Positions 6,696 through 16,768 of a DNA stretch of 23,969 bases are shown here, in pieces. Position 1 is the first letter of the stretch, and each line of letters opens with the position of its first letter. Position numbers and translations under genes: made by a program. A model generated the notes under the pieces. The model worked only from the letters and a program-made list of their open reading frames with translations. It had not been told where the DNA came from and ran no database searches. The stretch is from CAJBLF01 sp964542965 (lineage in GTDB: Bacteria > Patescibacteriota > Gracilibacteria > Absconditabacterales > Absconditicoccaceae), in assembly GCA_964542965.1 (NCBI GenBank), contig CAZIVH010000013.1:1-23969 (forward strand), in the 5' to 3' direction.

Positions 6696-9600
6696 ATGGA
6701 ATTAGGCATGTGTGAACAACAGATACAGAACGCATACAACAAAAATCCAGCAGCCCTGGAAAATATTTCTCAATTGACCAGCAATGCACGAGGTACGAAC
6801 AAACTTACTTGTATGCAACTCATGGGAGGTACGACACAAATCAAGAATTTCCTGTTACATAAGAATTATACTCCCCCAGTAAGTACGACAGGACCATGAT
6901 TCACAACCACACCAAGCGAAAAAGACCAAAAAGAGACACAAGTGATAGCAAGTACAAGCACAGAAACAGGACGGAAAGCAATGGTAGCAGAATACGGGCA
7001 ATATGCACTCAACGGAGTATTGATTACGATAGGGACACTCATATTGCTTATTATCATCAAAAACATGCTGAGATTCTTCTACGACGTTTTCAATTCGTGA
7101 AGGATTATATATCTCAAGGTATTGCTTCCAAGAGGGCAAAGCAAACTAGACCGTGAACAGGAAAAGGAATTAGCAAAAGATATGAAAGAAAAAATATGAC
7201 GTATGGCGTTGGTATTTCACAATTTTCACAAAATTGGATCATTGAGCATGAAAGAAAGCTTGATGAGAAAAATTTTCGACAAACCGAAAACAACGCTAAT
7301 TTATCATTACGAAGAATGACAGCTCAACTTCATCATATGAACATATCCAGAATATCAACAAGTGCTAGAGGGAGCTGTCTCAGCACAATTCCCTAATTGT
7401 TCGATAGAAAGGACAAGCAAACCAAAATTTTTCAAAAAAAGATATACAGATGTGATACCTATAGAGCCAAAAAGAGACCAACTCTACAACATCAAGACCT
7501 TCAAGCAACAGCCTGACGATCCGATGAACAACATCATAGACGCTATCGGAAAGATTTCAAGATACGACACCTTAAGTGTCATCATACCGATCAAGCCATT
7601 GGGAGATCGATTCAATAAAAAATCGCAAAAAGCGGTTGATAGACTCTATAAGAATCTTTCACTTCGCGGAACAAGCAATGCACGATGGACATATTTCATC
7701 ATGCCACGAAAACTCATAGGGTTCCTTATCCAAGGACCAAGCGAAAAACTCTTGAGCAATAGAAAAGAGGAAGAAAATGTAACCATGGTGCGTATGGTCA
7801 AAGCGAAAGAAGACTACCTCAATGCCATGGGAGAAGAGTCTGCATTGCCATTCTTCAATTCATGAATGTTGATCACCACAAGTTCAGACGAAAAAGAGAA
7901 TCTAGAGAAAAACATGGATTTGGTCGTGAGTTCGCTAACAATATACGGAGACGAATACGGAAACGAACTGATCGAACCACAAGGGAAAACAGATGTTTTT
8001 GGATGGCTTTTGAAACCGTTCCGGAAAATTGCAGTCAACAATTTCATCACAAGATTCGGATTCAAGAAAAATGTTTTCGGAATAAACGAGCTCACATCGC
8101 TATTCCATTTCCCCGACGCAACATACAACCGTTCGCCTATAATATCATGGATGCAATACAAGGTATTACCGGCACCAGAAAATCTACCGATACCAAAAAT
8201 ACCAAACGGATTCGTCATGGGAGGAGTATTGGCGGAAAGTTACAAATGAGGTAAACTCGATATCATTCTCCAGGAATACAGCAAACATCGAGCAACCGGA
8301 GAAATAATGCGCAACGAAGAAATTCTTGACCCGATAGAAAAATACTCAGAAAAAGATCTTATCGGAAAAGAGATTATCGAGAAAGATGGGAAAAAATTCG
8401 TAAAAATGATAGCACAAAAAAAAGGCCTAGGATATAAGCTCTTCAAGGACGCTATCCTGATAGGGACGAATATCTTCAGAAACACACTCTCACCTGTCTA
8501 CATGAAAAGGGACGATAGGATGAGGCATCATTATTGCATAGGAAAATCAGGTACATGAAAATCCGTGTTTTTGCAGACGATAGCCAGACAGGATATCCGA
8601 AACGGAGACGGAATATGCCTAATAGATCCGCATGGAGATCTAGCGGAAGACATGCTTGCATATATTCCAAAAGAGAGAGCAAAAGACGTAATTTATTTTG
8701 ATGCAGGCGACGAAGAAAGACCTATGGGATTGAATATGTTTGAAATCAACATCCTAGATGAGGCTGATAGAGTCGTCAATGATGCTACAGAAATATTCAT
8801 CAAAATGTTCTGACCCGAAATCTTCGGGCCGAGATTGCAAGAATACTTCAAATACTGATCGCTGACATTGCTCGAAGACTTCGAGGACAGACCTACCCTT
8901 TTGGATGTCGTCAGACTCTTCACGGACGAATGATATAGGGAATATAAGATAAAAAAAGTAACGAATCCTACTGTAAAGAATCGGCGAGATAGGACATTCA
9001 ATGCGATGGGAGATAGAGAAAAGCAAGAGATCATCCCATACTTTTCAGCAAAATTCGTATCGTTCAACACCAACAGATTGATCAGGAATATCATCGGACA
9101 GACAAAATCAGCATTCAAATTCGATGATGTCATGGACAACAAAAAGATTCTCATCATCAATCTTTCAAAAGGTAAGATTGGCGAGTTGAACGCAAATCTG
9201 CTAGGTATGATCATCGTATCAAAGATCTATACCGCAGCGATGGGAAGAGCGAGAATGGCGGAGGCAGACAGAAAAGACTTTTTCCTCTACGTAGATGAAT
9301 TCCAGAACTTCGTATCAGGAACATTCGCGGATATCTTGTCAGAAGCTAGAAAATATAGACTATCGCTCATAATGGCTCACCAATATATCGCACAGCTCGA
9401 ACCACCAAAAGGATTAGGTGATGTGGGATGAGGGAAAAACGACGTAAAAGCGGCGGTATTCGGTAACGTGGGTACGATGCAATCATTCAAGGTAGGTGCT
9501 CCCGATGCGGAATTCTTGGAAAAAGAATACGCACCAGTGCTTTCTCAGGAAGATATCGTAGGTATCGCAAACTATAAAGCGTATATCAAATTGAATATAG

Positions 9601-9986
9601 ATAATGCGACTACACGTGCATTCAGCATGAATATGATCTACACCAAAGATTATCAAAACAAGAAGATCGTACCTATACTCAAAGAGTATTCAGCGAAAAA
9701 ATACGGAAGGAAAAGAGAATTTGTGGACGCTGAGATGGAAGCAAGATTGGGTATAACCACTGATGAGACAAAGCTGCCTACACAGACAGAAGCGGAAAGA
9801 ATAGCAGCGGCAGAAGCAGAGAAAGTAGCAGCGAATCAACCAAAATTGGAAGCGCCGCACATACCAATAACGGAAAAAAGATTAGAAGAAACAACGACCG
9901 CAGCAATTACTCCATCTACAAACCAACCTATTACACAGCAGGATCCTACAATACAAACACCTCCTCCAGCTACGCCTGCTGCATAG
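6696..9986 (+). CDS. Type IV secretion/conjugation-like ATPase (VirD4/TraG/HerA superfamily)
   Basis: One 1096-residue frame once TGA is read as Gly. A non-conserved N-terminus with a Thr-rich stretch is followed by one membrane helix (about residues 108-131, VLITIGTLILLIIIKNMLRFF) and a region of about 450 residues typical of CPR ATPases of this kind. Then comes the P-loop GKSGTGKS (616-623, with G621 a TGA codon), a DPHGDLAEDML segment shortly after, and Walker B FFLYVDEF (D867, E868). A nearby SLIMAHQY resembles the sensor strand of VirD4/TraG proteins. The last 100 residues or so are Ala/Glu/Gln/Pro/Thr-rich and look disordered. These hexameric ATPases pump DNA or protein through a membrane channel, and the N-terminal anchor would hold this one at the membrane. 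No relaxase, VirB6 or VirB8 gene lies next to it. It is followed after 19 nt by a kinase-like gene. Confidence 0.85.
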
Positions 9987-10005
9987 TTTATCATAGAGAA
10001 ACAAA

Positions 10006-11121
10006 ATGATAGATACGCCGAATATATGACCACTATGAAAATGACCAAGCAAAAACTTGGAGGATATAACCGATGCGACAAAAAAGGAAGGAATAGATAG
10101 TTTATCATCCAACAAAAAAGTGATACTCCATTCTCATCTCGACGGGAAAGAAATAGCATTCAGAAAAAACATAGAAGCGTTTCTAGAACAGGCAATAAAC
10201 AAAGACCAATTCAATTTAGGGAAAATAACGGACTATCATATTTTCACGGAATGAGTATCATCCGTAGTGGCGAGAATCGCAACAGAAGATGGAAAGGAAT
10301 TCATTTTCAAATCATGCAACAATGTTATTGCATGATGAGACAACAAAGCGCATATTGAAGCAAAATCATTCGACATACGAAGGAAATATTGAGTAAAAAC
10401 ACCTATAGTTTACCAAGAATCAATCAAAAAATTCAATGGGAAAGAAATACCATATATCATTATGGAATACATCAAACCGACAAGAAAGCTTACAAAAAAA
10501 AATGAACAGGGAATAGCATCTGAAATAGGAGAAAACATTGCTAAAATAGCCAAATCAAAAGGTGAATGATTCTGATGGATAAAAAAAATAAATAAAGATA
10601 TCGCAGTTGGAGAGTACGATACGGTAGAAACATACTACGATGAGCTAGAAACAGAAACAATCAAGAATCTCACAGAAAAAAAGCTTATAGGGCAAAAAGA
10701 AAAAATAAAGTTTCATAATGCGATACAAACAATAAAAAATGATTTTAATTCAGGGACAAAGGCAGCGCTGAATCATGGAGACATTCGATTGGACAATATT
10801 TTTCTCACCGAACCTATAACTATTTTGGACCCCAACACAAAATTAGATCATCCCGTAATGGATCTGGCTACTACAGTATATTACCTATACATGAGAAGTC
10901 CAATATCCCGAGGGGAAAAGGACATATTGAAAAAAAGTATTTGGGAGTGATATGAGAAAATAACGGGCAAGAAAATCGACAAAAATATTTTTAACGCATG
11001 TCTATCGATCAAAATCATGCAAAAAATAGGGGTGATATATAGATATCCAGATAGAGAGAAAAGGATAAGAAAAGCATTGGAACTATTAGAGAAGATAGAA
11101 ATCGAATCTATGAAACCATAG
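10006..11121 (+). CDS. Aminoglycoside-phosphotransferase-fold kinase-like protein
   Basis: A 371-residue protein with the catalytic loop N-H-G-D-I-R-L-D-N (residues 256-264, with D259 and N264) and a following ITILDPN (D275), the equivalents of the catalytic and metal-binding residues of APH/choline-kinase-like enzymes. A region with EFIFKSCNN (about residue 100), followed by an Ala-containing acidic helix and YIIMEYIKP, fits the N-lobe Lys strand and hinge. The first 70 residues or so are extra and unassigned. About eight in-frame TGA codons (including a TGA-TGA pair in VIAGGDN) join the frame. The substrate cannot be read from the sequence, and antibiotic resistance should not be assumed. 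It starts 19 nt after the ATPase stop and probably shares its transcript. Its 3' end overlaps the convergent mtaB-like gene by 14 nt. Confidence 0.75.
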
Positions 11122-12298
11122 CCTGAATAATTTCTCATTTTTTGCACTTCGGATCAACGAAAACCTTGAGATAATTCTCCGTCCAACCTGATCACCTTCA
11201 TTCGACTAAAACGTTATGCATGATTCACATATTAAGCTGATGAAACTTCTCTGCGAGCTCGTCAGCTATTTTTTTCAATTCTTTTTCTCTGCGTTTCTTG
11301 GTCACGGCATCGACCTGATCAGGCAACGATGAAGCCATAATTTTTTCTCAGGTACGATGATCGGAAAACGGGAATAAATGAATTTTATTTACCATATATT
11401 TTTTTACTCACGCTACCGTTTCCTGAAATTCTTTTTCCGTTTCACCAGGAAAACCGACAATAATATCAGCACCGATGGAAACCGGCACTTCTCTTTTCAA
11501 TGAACGAATTTTTACCAGCACGTTACCTAGCATTTCACTATTATAATTCCTTCTCATACGTTGAAGCACGCCGTCAGAAAAACTTTGGATCGAAAGATGG
11601 AAATGCGGCATGATTCTAGGATTTTCGATAACCGTAAAAAAATCATCATCCAGATACTCAGGTCATAGCGACGATAATCTTATCCTTTGGACTGCCGTCT
11701 TATCTAAGATATCTTTTAATAGGAATGCAAACTGAGATTCGTTGGGCTTCGTGGAATCACTACATCATCGCGCAGCGATATTCACTCACGTCAATACGAC
11801 TTCCCTTCCTCAATCTTCCTCAAATTTTTTTATTTCCTCTAATATTTCCTCGATTTTCCTCGTTTGATGAGTTCATCTCTTATGAACCGTCAGACAGAAA
11901 CTACAGTAATTATCGCAGCCGTTTTGTATGACGATATATTTTTTTGTATAGATATTTTCTTTTGTTTTTGAAGCGTCGAATGCCGAGCTATGCTCAGGAT
12001 GTTCTCATAACAAAGTAATCGAATTTGAAAAAGGAAGAAGGTCAGGATATATTCCATAGAATTGTTTCTCATGGATGGTTTTCCCTCTTTTGAGTGATCA
12101 GCAACCCGTAATATATACGTGAAATCATTCGGATAATTTTTTCTTAGCTAGTTTCACTCGCTTCTGCTTTGCTCTATCCGTAACCTCACAGGTAGTGATT
12201 AAGTATGGCTTATCGGCAAAATCATGGCTGCGGAAATAATCGAGCCGTTGATTCAAATAGTATTTGTTGAGTCTACATCAGAAAATAGAATACTCCAT
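11108..12298 (-). CDS. mtaB: Radical SAM tRNA methylthiotransferase, MtaB-like
   Basis: A 396-residue MiaB/MtaB-family protein. The N-terminal UPF0004 domain carries the three auxiliary-cluster cysteines C8 (IFGCRLN), C37 (ITTCEVT) and C66 (ITGCGS). The radical SAM cluster is C128-x3-C132-x2-C135 (NGCDNYCSFC). Further family motifs are EVVLTGVNIAARG, MPHFHLSIQS, MRRNY and IIVGFPGETEKEF. The C-terminus (VLVEGRGSGWTENYLKVFV) corresponds to a short TRAM domain. MtaB converts t6A to ms2t6A at position 37 of tRNAs for ANN codons. The GCRLN motif favours MtaB over MiaB, but RimO/MiaB relatives cannot be excluded. More than ten glycines are TGA codons. It lies 64 nt downstream of secA, with a hairpin between. 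Confidence 0.88.
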
Positions 12299-12321
12299 AC
12301 ACAAAAAATTTAGCATATAAG

Positions 12322-12351
12322 GTAGGGGACGGTTTCACAACCGCCCCTTAC
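12322..12351 (-). terminator. Imperfect hairpin between secA and mtaB
   Basis: GTA-GGGG-A-CGGTT with AACCG-C-CCCT-TAC around a TCAC loop gives a long stem with a single A/C mismatch and one G-U, starting 11 nt past the secA stop. No clear U-run follows on the minus strand. It may be a terminator, a partial attenuator before mtaB, or a dispersed repeat. Confidence 0.45.
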
Positions 12352-12362
12352 GAAAGTATATA

Positions 12363-15300
12363 TTAAGCGCCACAGCATTTCTTGTATTTCTTGCCGGAAC
12401 CACATGGACATGGATCATTAGGTCTTGCTTTACCTCCTGGTTGTGGGACAACAGGCTCGTCAAATACCTGAGGAGTTCATTTCGGTTGATTTTTATCATC
12501 CACTTCAAAGATCTCAAACCCATCAGTATTTTCATAGACTACTTGTTGAGGAGCTTGTTGAGGTTGTTGGGTCTGCACTTCTTTCATCTCTGCACCAACC
12601 TTTTGTAGCATTTTGAGATATTCAGCCTCACTCTGGGAACCGACTTCTATGACCTGGGGAGCTGACTGCTGAAGCATAGAGAAATCTATGCCGGCGATAT
12701 AGGCAGTTACATCGAATTTAAGCCTATACAGGAGATTCTGGAATTTATCATATGCTTCGGATTTGTATACAATCAATGGATCAAGCTGTGCATATCACAT
12801 CAAACCTACTTTATCCCTAAGATATTCCATTTCATCAAGATGTTTCACCCGCAAGGTATCTAGATGATAGAGATAGACATCCTTGAATATCTGATAGAGT
12901 TTATTGACGTCCATCATAGCGAACTTTGTCTTGAGCTGTTCTAGCATAAAGAGCGAAAGCTCGACTTGAAGTTTATCAAAAGTCATTTCCTCGAACATTT
13001 GGAATTGCTTGTGTTCAAGTTTCAAAGAGAATTCCTTATCCATGACACGAAGGAATTGTGCAGGAGATTGTCCGAGCGTCTGAGCATTGGCTATCTGCTG
13101 ACGAACGATATCATCCATATTTTCCTCGATTTCAAGTTTAATTGTCTCTACAAGATATTTTCTCAATTCCTCATCGGTTTCGCTTCCAAGGATATCGTCT
13201 CTTTTTTTGTAGATCGCCTGCCTCTGCTTATTGATGACACTATCATAATCGAAGAGATGTTTTCTGATGCCAAAATGCCATCCTTCCATCTGTTTCTGGG
13301 ATCTGACGATAGAGCTAGTGAATTGGCTTTGCGTAAGCTCAAGATTCTCCAAATCTGTCTTACCAAGCAGCATAGCTGCGATTCCTTGGATCCTTTCTCC
13401 TCACATCTTGCGCATGATGAGATCGTCAAGTGCGACGAAAAAGACAGAAACTCCAGGGTCACCTTGTCTACCGGCACGTCCTCTGAGCTGATTATCGATT
13501 CTCCTGGATTCATGTTTTTCCGTACCGAGGATGAAAAGCCCGTAATGAAAATCTTGTTCAATCGTTTCTTTTGCTTCGCCTTCAGCAGGTTTGAAGAATA
13601 TCTCTGCAAATGCGTCGGTATTTTCTTTTTTGCTCCTATTGAATCTTATTTTCATCATAATGCCATCCTGGTTCACTCGATCGCTTTCGGCTTGTCTGAT
13701 TAACTCATCGCTCATACCCAAAACACGTCTAAAACCGTCCATAGTAAGCTCGAATTCCACAGACGAATAGATATCTACGGACGTTCATTTCTTCTCAGTA
13801 ATAATCTGTTTCTTGATCCGTTTTGCATAATTATCAGCGAGTTTTTCATTGAGTCATTGTTCAAGCTTGATATCTGTTCCTCTACCGGCCATATTGGTGG
13901 CGACAACCACACTTTTGAATTTTCCAGCTTGAGAAACGATATGCGCCTCTTGTTCATGGAACTTTGCATTCAAGACATAATGCGTGATAGCATCCTTTTC
14001 CAATATTCTGGAAACATATTCCGATGTCGCGATATTCGCAGTACCGATCAGAATAGGCTGTCCTATTTCATGAGCGAACTGGATATGTTGTTTGTCAAAT
14101 TTCCGTTTGATGGATTCATTGTAATAGACCTTATCATTTCTGTCGACTCTGATCGTAGGTTTGTTGGTAGGGACTTCAAGAACAGACAATTCGTAGATTT
14201 TCTCGAATTCCTCTCCTTCCGTCAATGCCGTACCCGTCATACCGCAGAGTTTATTATACTGTTTGAAGAAATTCTGGTACGTAATGGTAGCCAATGTTTT
14301 GGATTCTCTTTGGATCCTGACACCTTCCTTCGCTTCGATAGCCTGATGCAATCCTTCGGAAAATCTTCTTCCCGGCATAGTACGACCAGTATGTTCGTCG
14401 ACGATAAGCACTTCATTATCCTTGACGATATATTCTTTATCTTTTTCATAGACGGCCTGTGCGCGAAGCGCATTCTCGATATGATGAATCTCTTCGTATC
14501 ATAGATCCTTATAAAGATTTTCGACCTTGAGGATTTGCTCCAATTTTGCAATACCCTTTCCACTAAGCGAAGCCGTCTTGGTCTTTTCATCAATATAATA
14601 ATCGCCGTCTTCTTCTTGATTCGCTCATGATTTATTATCCGTAAGTAATTCCTGGAGCAATCATTTAGATACTTTTTTCTTTTGGGTGCAAGGAACCAAT
14701 CCTCTTGCGATCTGTGCATAATAGATATATTTCTCTGTCGCCTCTTCGTTTGGCTGAGAGATGATCAACGGCGTCCTCGCCTCATCGATCAGGATACTAT
14801 CTATTTCATCCACGATAGCGTAATTGAGCGGTCTTCGGATAAGTGATCTCTCATTCATGGATTTAACAAGATTATCCCTCAGATAATCGAATCCCAATTC
14901 CGAATTTTCGACATAGGTGATATCCTTGGAATATTCTTCTCTTCTTTTATTCAAACCAACAGTCTTGGTGACGCATCCGCAAGAGAGTCATAATCGATTG
15001 TAAACATGTCCCATCCATTGCGCATCACGAGATGCAAGATAATCGTTAACGGTAACTACATGCACTCACTTGCCGGACAAAGCATTCAAATAGACCGGAG
15101 CAACAGCGACGAGCGTTTTTCCTTCTCACGTTTTCATTTCAGCGATAATGCCTTTGTGAAGTATGATGCCTCACATAAGCTGTACATCATAAGGAACCAT
15201 ATTCCACACCAACTTTTCACCTTTCACCTCCACTTCTGATCAGACCATTCTCTTACAGGCCTGTTTTACCGTAGCGAACGCTTCAGGCAAAAGATCATCC

Positions 15301-15479
15301 AAAGATGCTCACTTAGCGAGCCTGTCCTTGAATTCTTGAGTCTTTGCTTTGATTTGTTCATCAGAAAGCGCATCGAATTCAACAAAGAATTCATTTATCT
15401 GTTTAATGATAGGTCGGAGCTTTTTAAGCTGCTTTTGATTATAATCTCCCGCGATCAAATTAATAAGTTTCCCGAACAT
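12363..15479 (-). CDS. secA: Preprotein translocase ATPase SecA
   Basis: The ATP-driven motor of the Sec pathway, 1038 residues. The N-terminus MFGKLINLIAGDYNQKQLKKL is typical. Walker A is MKTGEGKT with its first Gly a TGA codon. VTVNDYLASRDAQW, the Walker B/DEAD-like VDEIDSILIDEARTPLIIS, CGMTGTA, NMAGRGTDI and HESRRIDNQLRGRAGRQGDPG follow in order, then the helical wing region (GWHFGIRKHLFDYDSVINKQRQAIY). The C-terminal zinc motif CPCGSGKKYKKCC uses C1024, C1026, C1035 and C1036 and follows a Pro/Gln-rich linker. It is longer than the common ~900 residues. One reason is an insertion of roughly 80-90 residues between NMAGRGTDI and LFILGTEKHESRR (around residues 540-640). Start at 15479 by homology; no Shine-Dalgarno. 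It is transcribed divergently from the basic-protein genes. Confidence 0.97.
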
Positions 15480-15507
15480 GTGTTTTTTTCAAAATTGCTA
15501 AAATAAG

Positions 15508-15525
15508 TATCCGCCAAGGCGGATA
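15508..15525. repeat. 18-nt palindrome upstream of secA
   Basis: TATCCGCC-AA-GGCGGATA. Its core arms ATCCGCC/GGCGGAT are identical to those of the terminator at 16475-16490; only the central dinucleotide differs. It lies 29 nt upstream of the secA ATG with no T-run, so it may act in the secA leader or be a dispersed unit. The rest of 15480-15696 shows no gene. Confidence 0.65.
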
Positions 15526-15696
15526 TCCCATCGATAGTAGCAAATTTGAGATATAAAACAATGGGAAAAAAAAATTATTTGATCCAAACAAAAATAAAGT
15601 TACTACCTTGCTTTTGAAAACAACGCATAAAAGGGAAACGGACAGAGAACATATTTTAGGGGAAGAAAAACATACAGCTCCAGATACAGTTTACTG

Positions 15697-15724
15697 TTGA
15701 ATATATATTCAAAAAGCATATACC
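15697..15724 (+). promoter_or_regulatory. Promoter of first basic-protein gene, palindromic spacer
   Basis: -35 TTGAAT (15697-15702), 16-bp spacer, -10 TATACC (15719-15724), about 40 nt before the ATG. The -35 and most of the spacer form a perfect 16-nt palindrome, TTGAATATATATTCAA (15697-15712), a possible repressor or architectural-protein site. The paralogous gene downstream has the same spacing and a shared AGCATATA around the -10. Confidence 0.55.
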
Positions 15725-15764
15725 GAAGTCATATCTCTTTTTATTTTCTTATCCTTCATTCACC

Positions 15765-15863
15765 ATGGTAGTCAAAAAACCAGTGAAAAAAATGGCTGCA
15801 AAAAAACCTGCTGCTAAGAAACCGGCTGCAAAAAAAGGATGCTGCTGCAAATGCAAGAAATAA
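15765..15863 (+). CDS. 32-residue basic Lys/Ala/Pro peptide with Cys tail
   Basis: The sequence starts MVVKKPVKKMAAKKPAAK, continues in K-K-P-A-A repeats and ends G-C-C-C-K-C-K-K (C26, C27, C28, C30). The basic repeats resemble histone H1-like and AlgP-type C-terminal tails and would bind DNA or RNA non-specifically, and the four clustered cysteines could bind a metal or cross-link, both of which are inference. It is too short to be called by length alone. Support comes from a promoter and a pyrimidine-rich leader matching those of the larger paralogue at 16110, and from a strong terminator right after it. Confidence 0.65.
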   Translation: MVVKKPVKKMAAKKPAAKKPAAKKGCCCKCKK

Positions 15864-15884
15864 TGTAAATTTTCATTCTACGAG

Positions 15885-15909
15885 AAAACCGGCGTTGCCG
15901 GTTTTTTTA
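15885..15909 (+). terminator. Rho-independent terminator
   Basis: Stem AAAACCGGC (15885-15893) with GCCGGTTTT (15897-15905), a 3-nt loop and a T-run, 21 nt after the 32-residue peptide gene. It separates this gene from its paralogue. Confidence 0.85.
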
Positions 15910-16037
15910 AAAAATTTTTTTATTTTTATCGAAAAGATTTTTTTGCAAAAAAATAAGTACAAGGAAATACCAGGTAATAAGTGCAATTACAACAAGCATA
16001 CATTACAAAAAAATTTTTTCTTATCATTCATTTTCTC

Positions 16038-16065
16038 TTGCAATTACTAGTAAATAGCATATATC
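16038..16065 (+). promoter_or_regulatory. Promoter of second basic-protein gene
   Basis: -35 TTGCAA (16038-16043), 16-bp spacer, -10 TATATC (16060-16065), 44 nt before the ATG. The spacer contains a 10-nt perfect palindrome, TTACTAGTAA (16044-16053). The AxAGCATATA block around the -10 and the following TATATCTCTTTTT leader match the promoter of the gene at 15765. Confidence 0.55.
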
Positions 16066-16109
16066 TGATGTGTTATATCTCTTTTTTATTCTCTTATTAT
16101 CTACTCACA

Positions 16110-16454
16110 ATGGTTGCAAAGAAAAAACCAGCTGCTAAAAAAGCTGTAAAGAAAGTTGCTAAGAAACCTGCTAAAAAGGTTGCTAAGAAACCTGCTAAAA
16201 AAGCTGTAAAGAAAGTTGCTAAGAAGGCAGCTAAGAAACCTGCTAAGAAGGCAGCTAAGAAACCTGCTAAGAAGGCAGCTAAGAAACCTGCTAAAAAGGT
16301 TGCTAAGAAAGTTGCTAAGAAAAAAGCTCCTAAAAAAGCTAAAAAGGTTGCTAAGAAAAAAGCTCCTAAAAAAGCTAAAAAGGCAAAAAAACCTGCTGCT
16401 AAGAAACCTACTAAGAAATTGGTTGGACGAGCTGCAGTCAAGATCAAGAAATAA
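16110..16454 (+). CDS. Histone H1-like Lys/Ala/Pro-rich basic protein
   Basis: A 114-residue protein in which about half of all residues are Lys (56 of 114), built from K-K-x-A units (KKPAKKVA, KKAAKKPA, KKKAPKKAKK) and ending LVGRAAVKIKK. It resembles bacterial H1-like proteins such as Hc1/AlgP tails, which coat nucleic acids. The start at 16110 is preferred over the in-frame ATG at 15981 because the leader here aligns with that of the paralogue at 15765, and the extension would run through the promoter. Nucleotide repeats (GTTGCTAAGAAACCTGCTAA) show recent internal expansion, so length probably varies among strains. A role in nucleoid compaction is inference. Confidence 0.8.
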   Translation: MVAKKKPAAKKAVKKVAKKPAKKVAKKPAKKAVKKVAKKAAKKPAKKAAKKPAKKAAKKPAKKVAKKVAKKKAPKKAKKVAKKKAPKKAKKAKKPAAKKPTKKLVGRAAVKIKK

Positions 16455-16468
16455 TTTCTTTTGAGGAT

Positions 16469-16496
16469 AAAAAAATCCGCCTAGGCGGATTTTTTT
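16469..16496. terminator. Bidirectional terminator with embedded stop codon
   Basis: AAAAAATCCGCC-TA-GGCGGATTTTTT, symmetric with A and T runs on both sides, so it can work on both strands. The central CTA is the TAG stop of the minus-strand chorismate mutase gene. Its core differs from the palindrome at 15508 only at the centre. Confidence 0.85.
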
Positions 16497-16753
16497 ATTT
16501 TTTGCAACAATAAGGATTCTTTATGGATACGTTCTCGAAGATCAGCAACAAACGTTTCGGATAATCATTTCTTTTTGGCAGAACTTTTGACGGAAGCCAA
16601 GACATCAGCCCATCTGGAAAGATCCAAAGTAGGAAGTTTTTGGATGCTTTTGTAATCACGTATAGATTTTACAACCATAAATCTTTGAGCAAGGAGATCA
16701 ATGATTTGATGATCTATCTGATCTATTTTTTTTCTGTACGTTTCCAAAGTCAT
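16481..16753 (-). CDS. Free-standing chorismate mutase (AroQ-type) domain protein
   Basis: A 90-residue all-helical protein matching the AroQ/CM_2 pattern. The first helix is LETYRKKIDQIDHQIIDLLAQRFMVVKSIRDYK, with the family R-x3-I-D-x2-D-x2-I-x2-L-L-x2-R layout. A second helix surrounds RWADVLASVKSSAKKKG (the final Gly is TGA), and a last helix is LSETFVADLRERIHKESLLLQ. Such domains convert chorismate to prephenate, and the length equals the minimal domain. No other aromatic pathway gene is in the window. The stop TAG lies in the centre of the terminator palindrome. It begins 15 nt after the racemase-like gene and is the last gene of that set. Confidence 0.75.
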
Positions 16754-16768
16754 CGTGGATTCTATATG

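Noticed and set aside
8556..8558. UGA as tryptophan (code 4) or selenocysteine
   Set aside because: The codon is the last Gly of a P-loop (GxxGTGKS), where Trp or Sec would destroy the motif; the same holds for other conserved glycines.
10006..11121. Aminoglycoside resistance gene
   Set aside because: Only the general APH-fold catalytic motifs are visible; substrate cannot be inferred and the context is a secretion-type ATPase, not a resistance cassette.
12966..13703. 245-codon plus-strand ORF across secA
   Set aside because: Shadow of secA; the minus strand carries unmistakable SecA motifs.
15981..16109. N-terminal extension of the basic protein from the ATG at 15981
   Set aside because: It would cover the predicted promoter and leader that align with those of the paralogue, so the start at 16110 is preferred.
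16097..16447. Hydrophobic minus-strand ORF (Ala/Phe/Leu repeats)
   Set aside because: Reverse-complement shadow of the Lys/Ala/Pro-rich gene; the plus strand has the promoter, leader and terminator.
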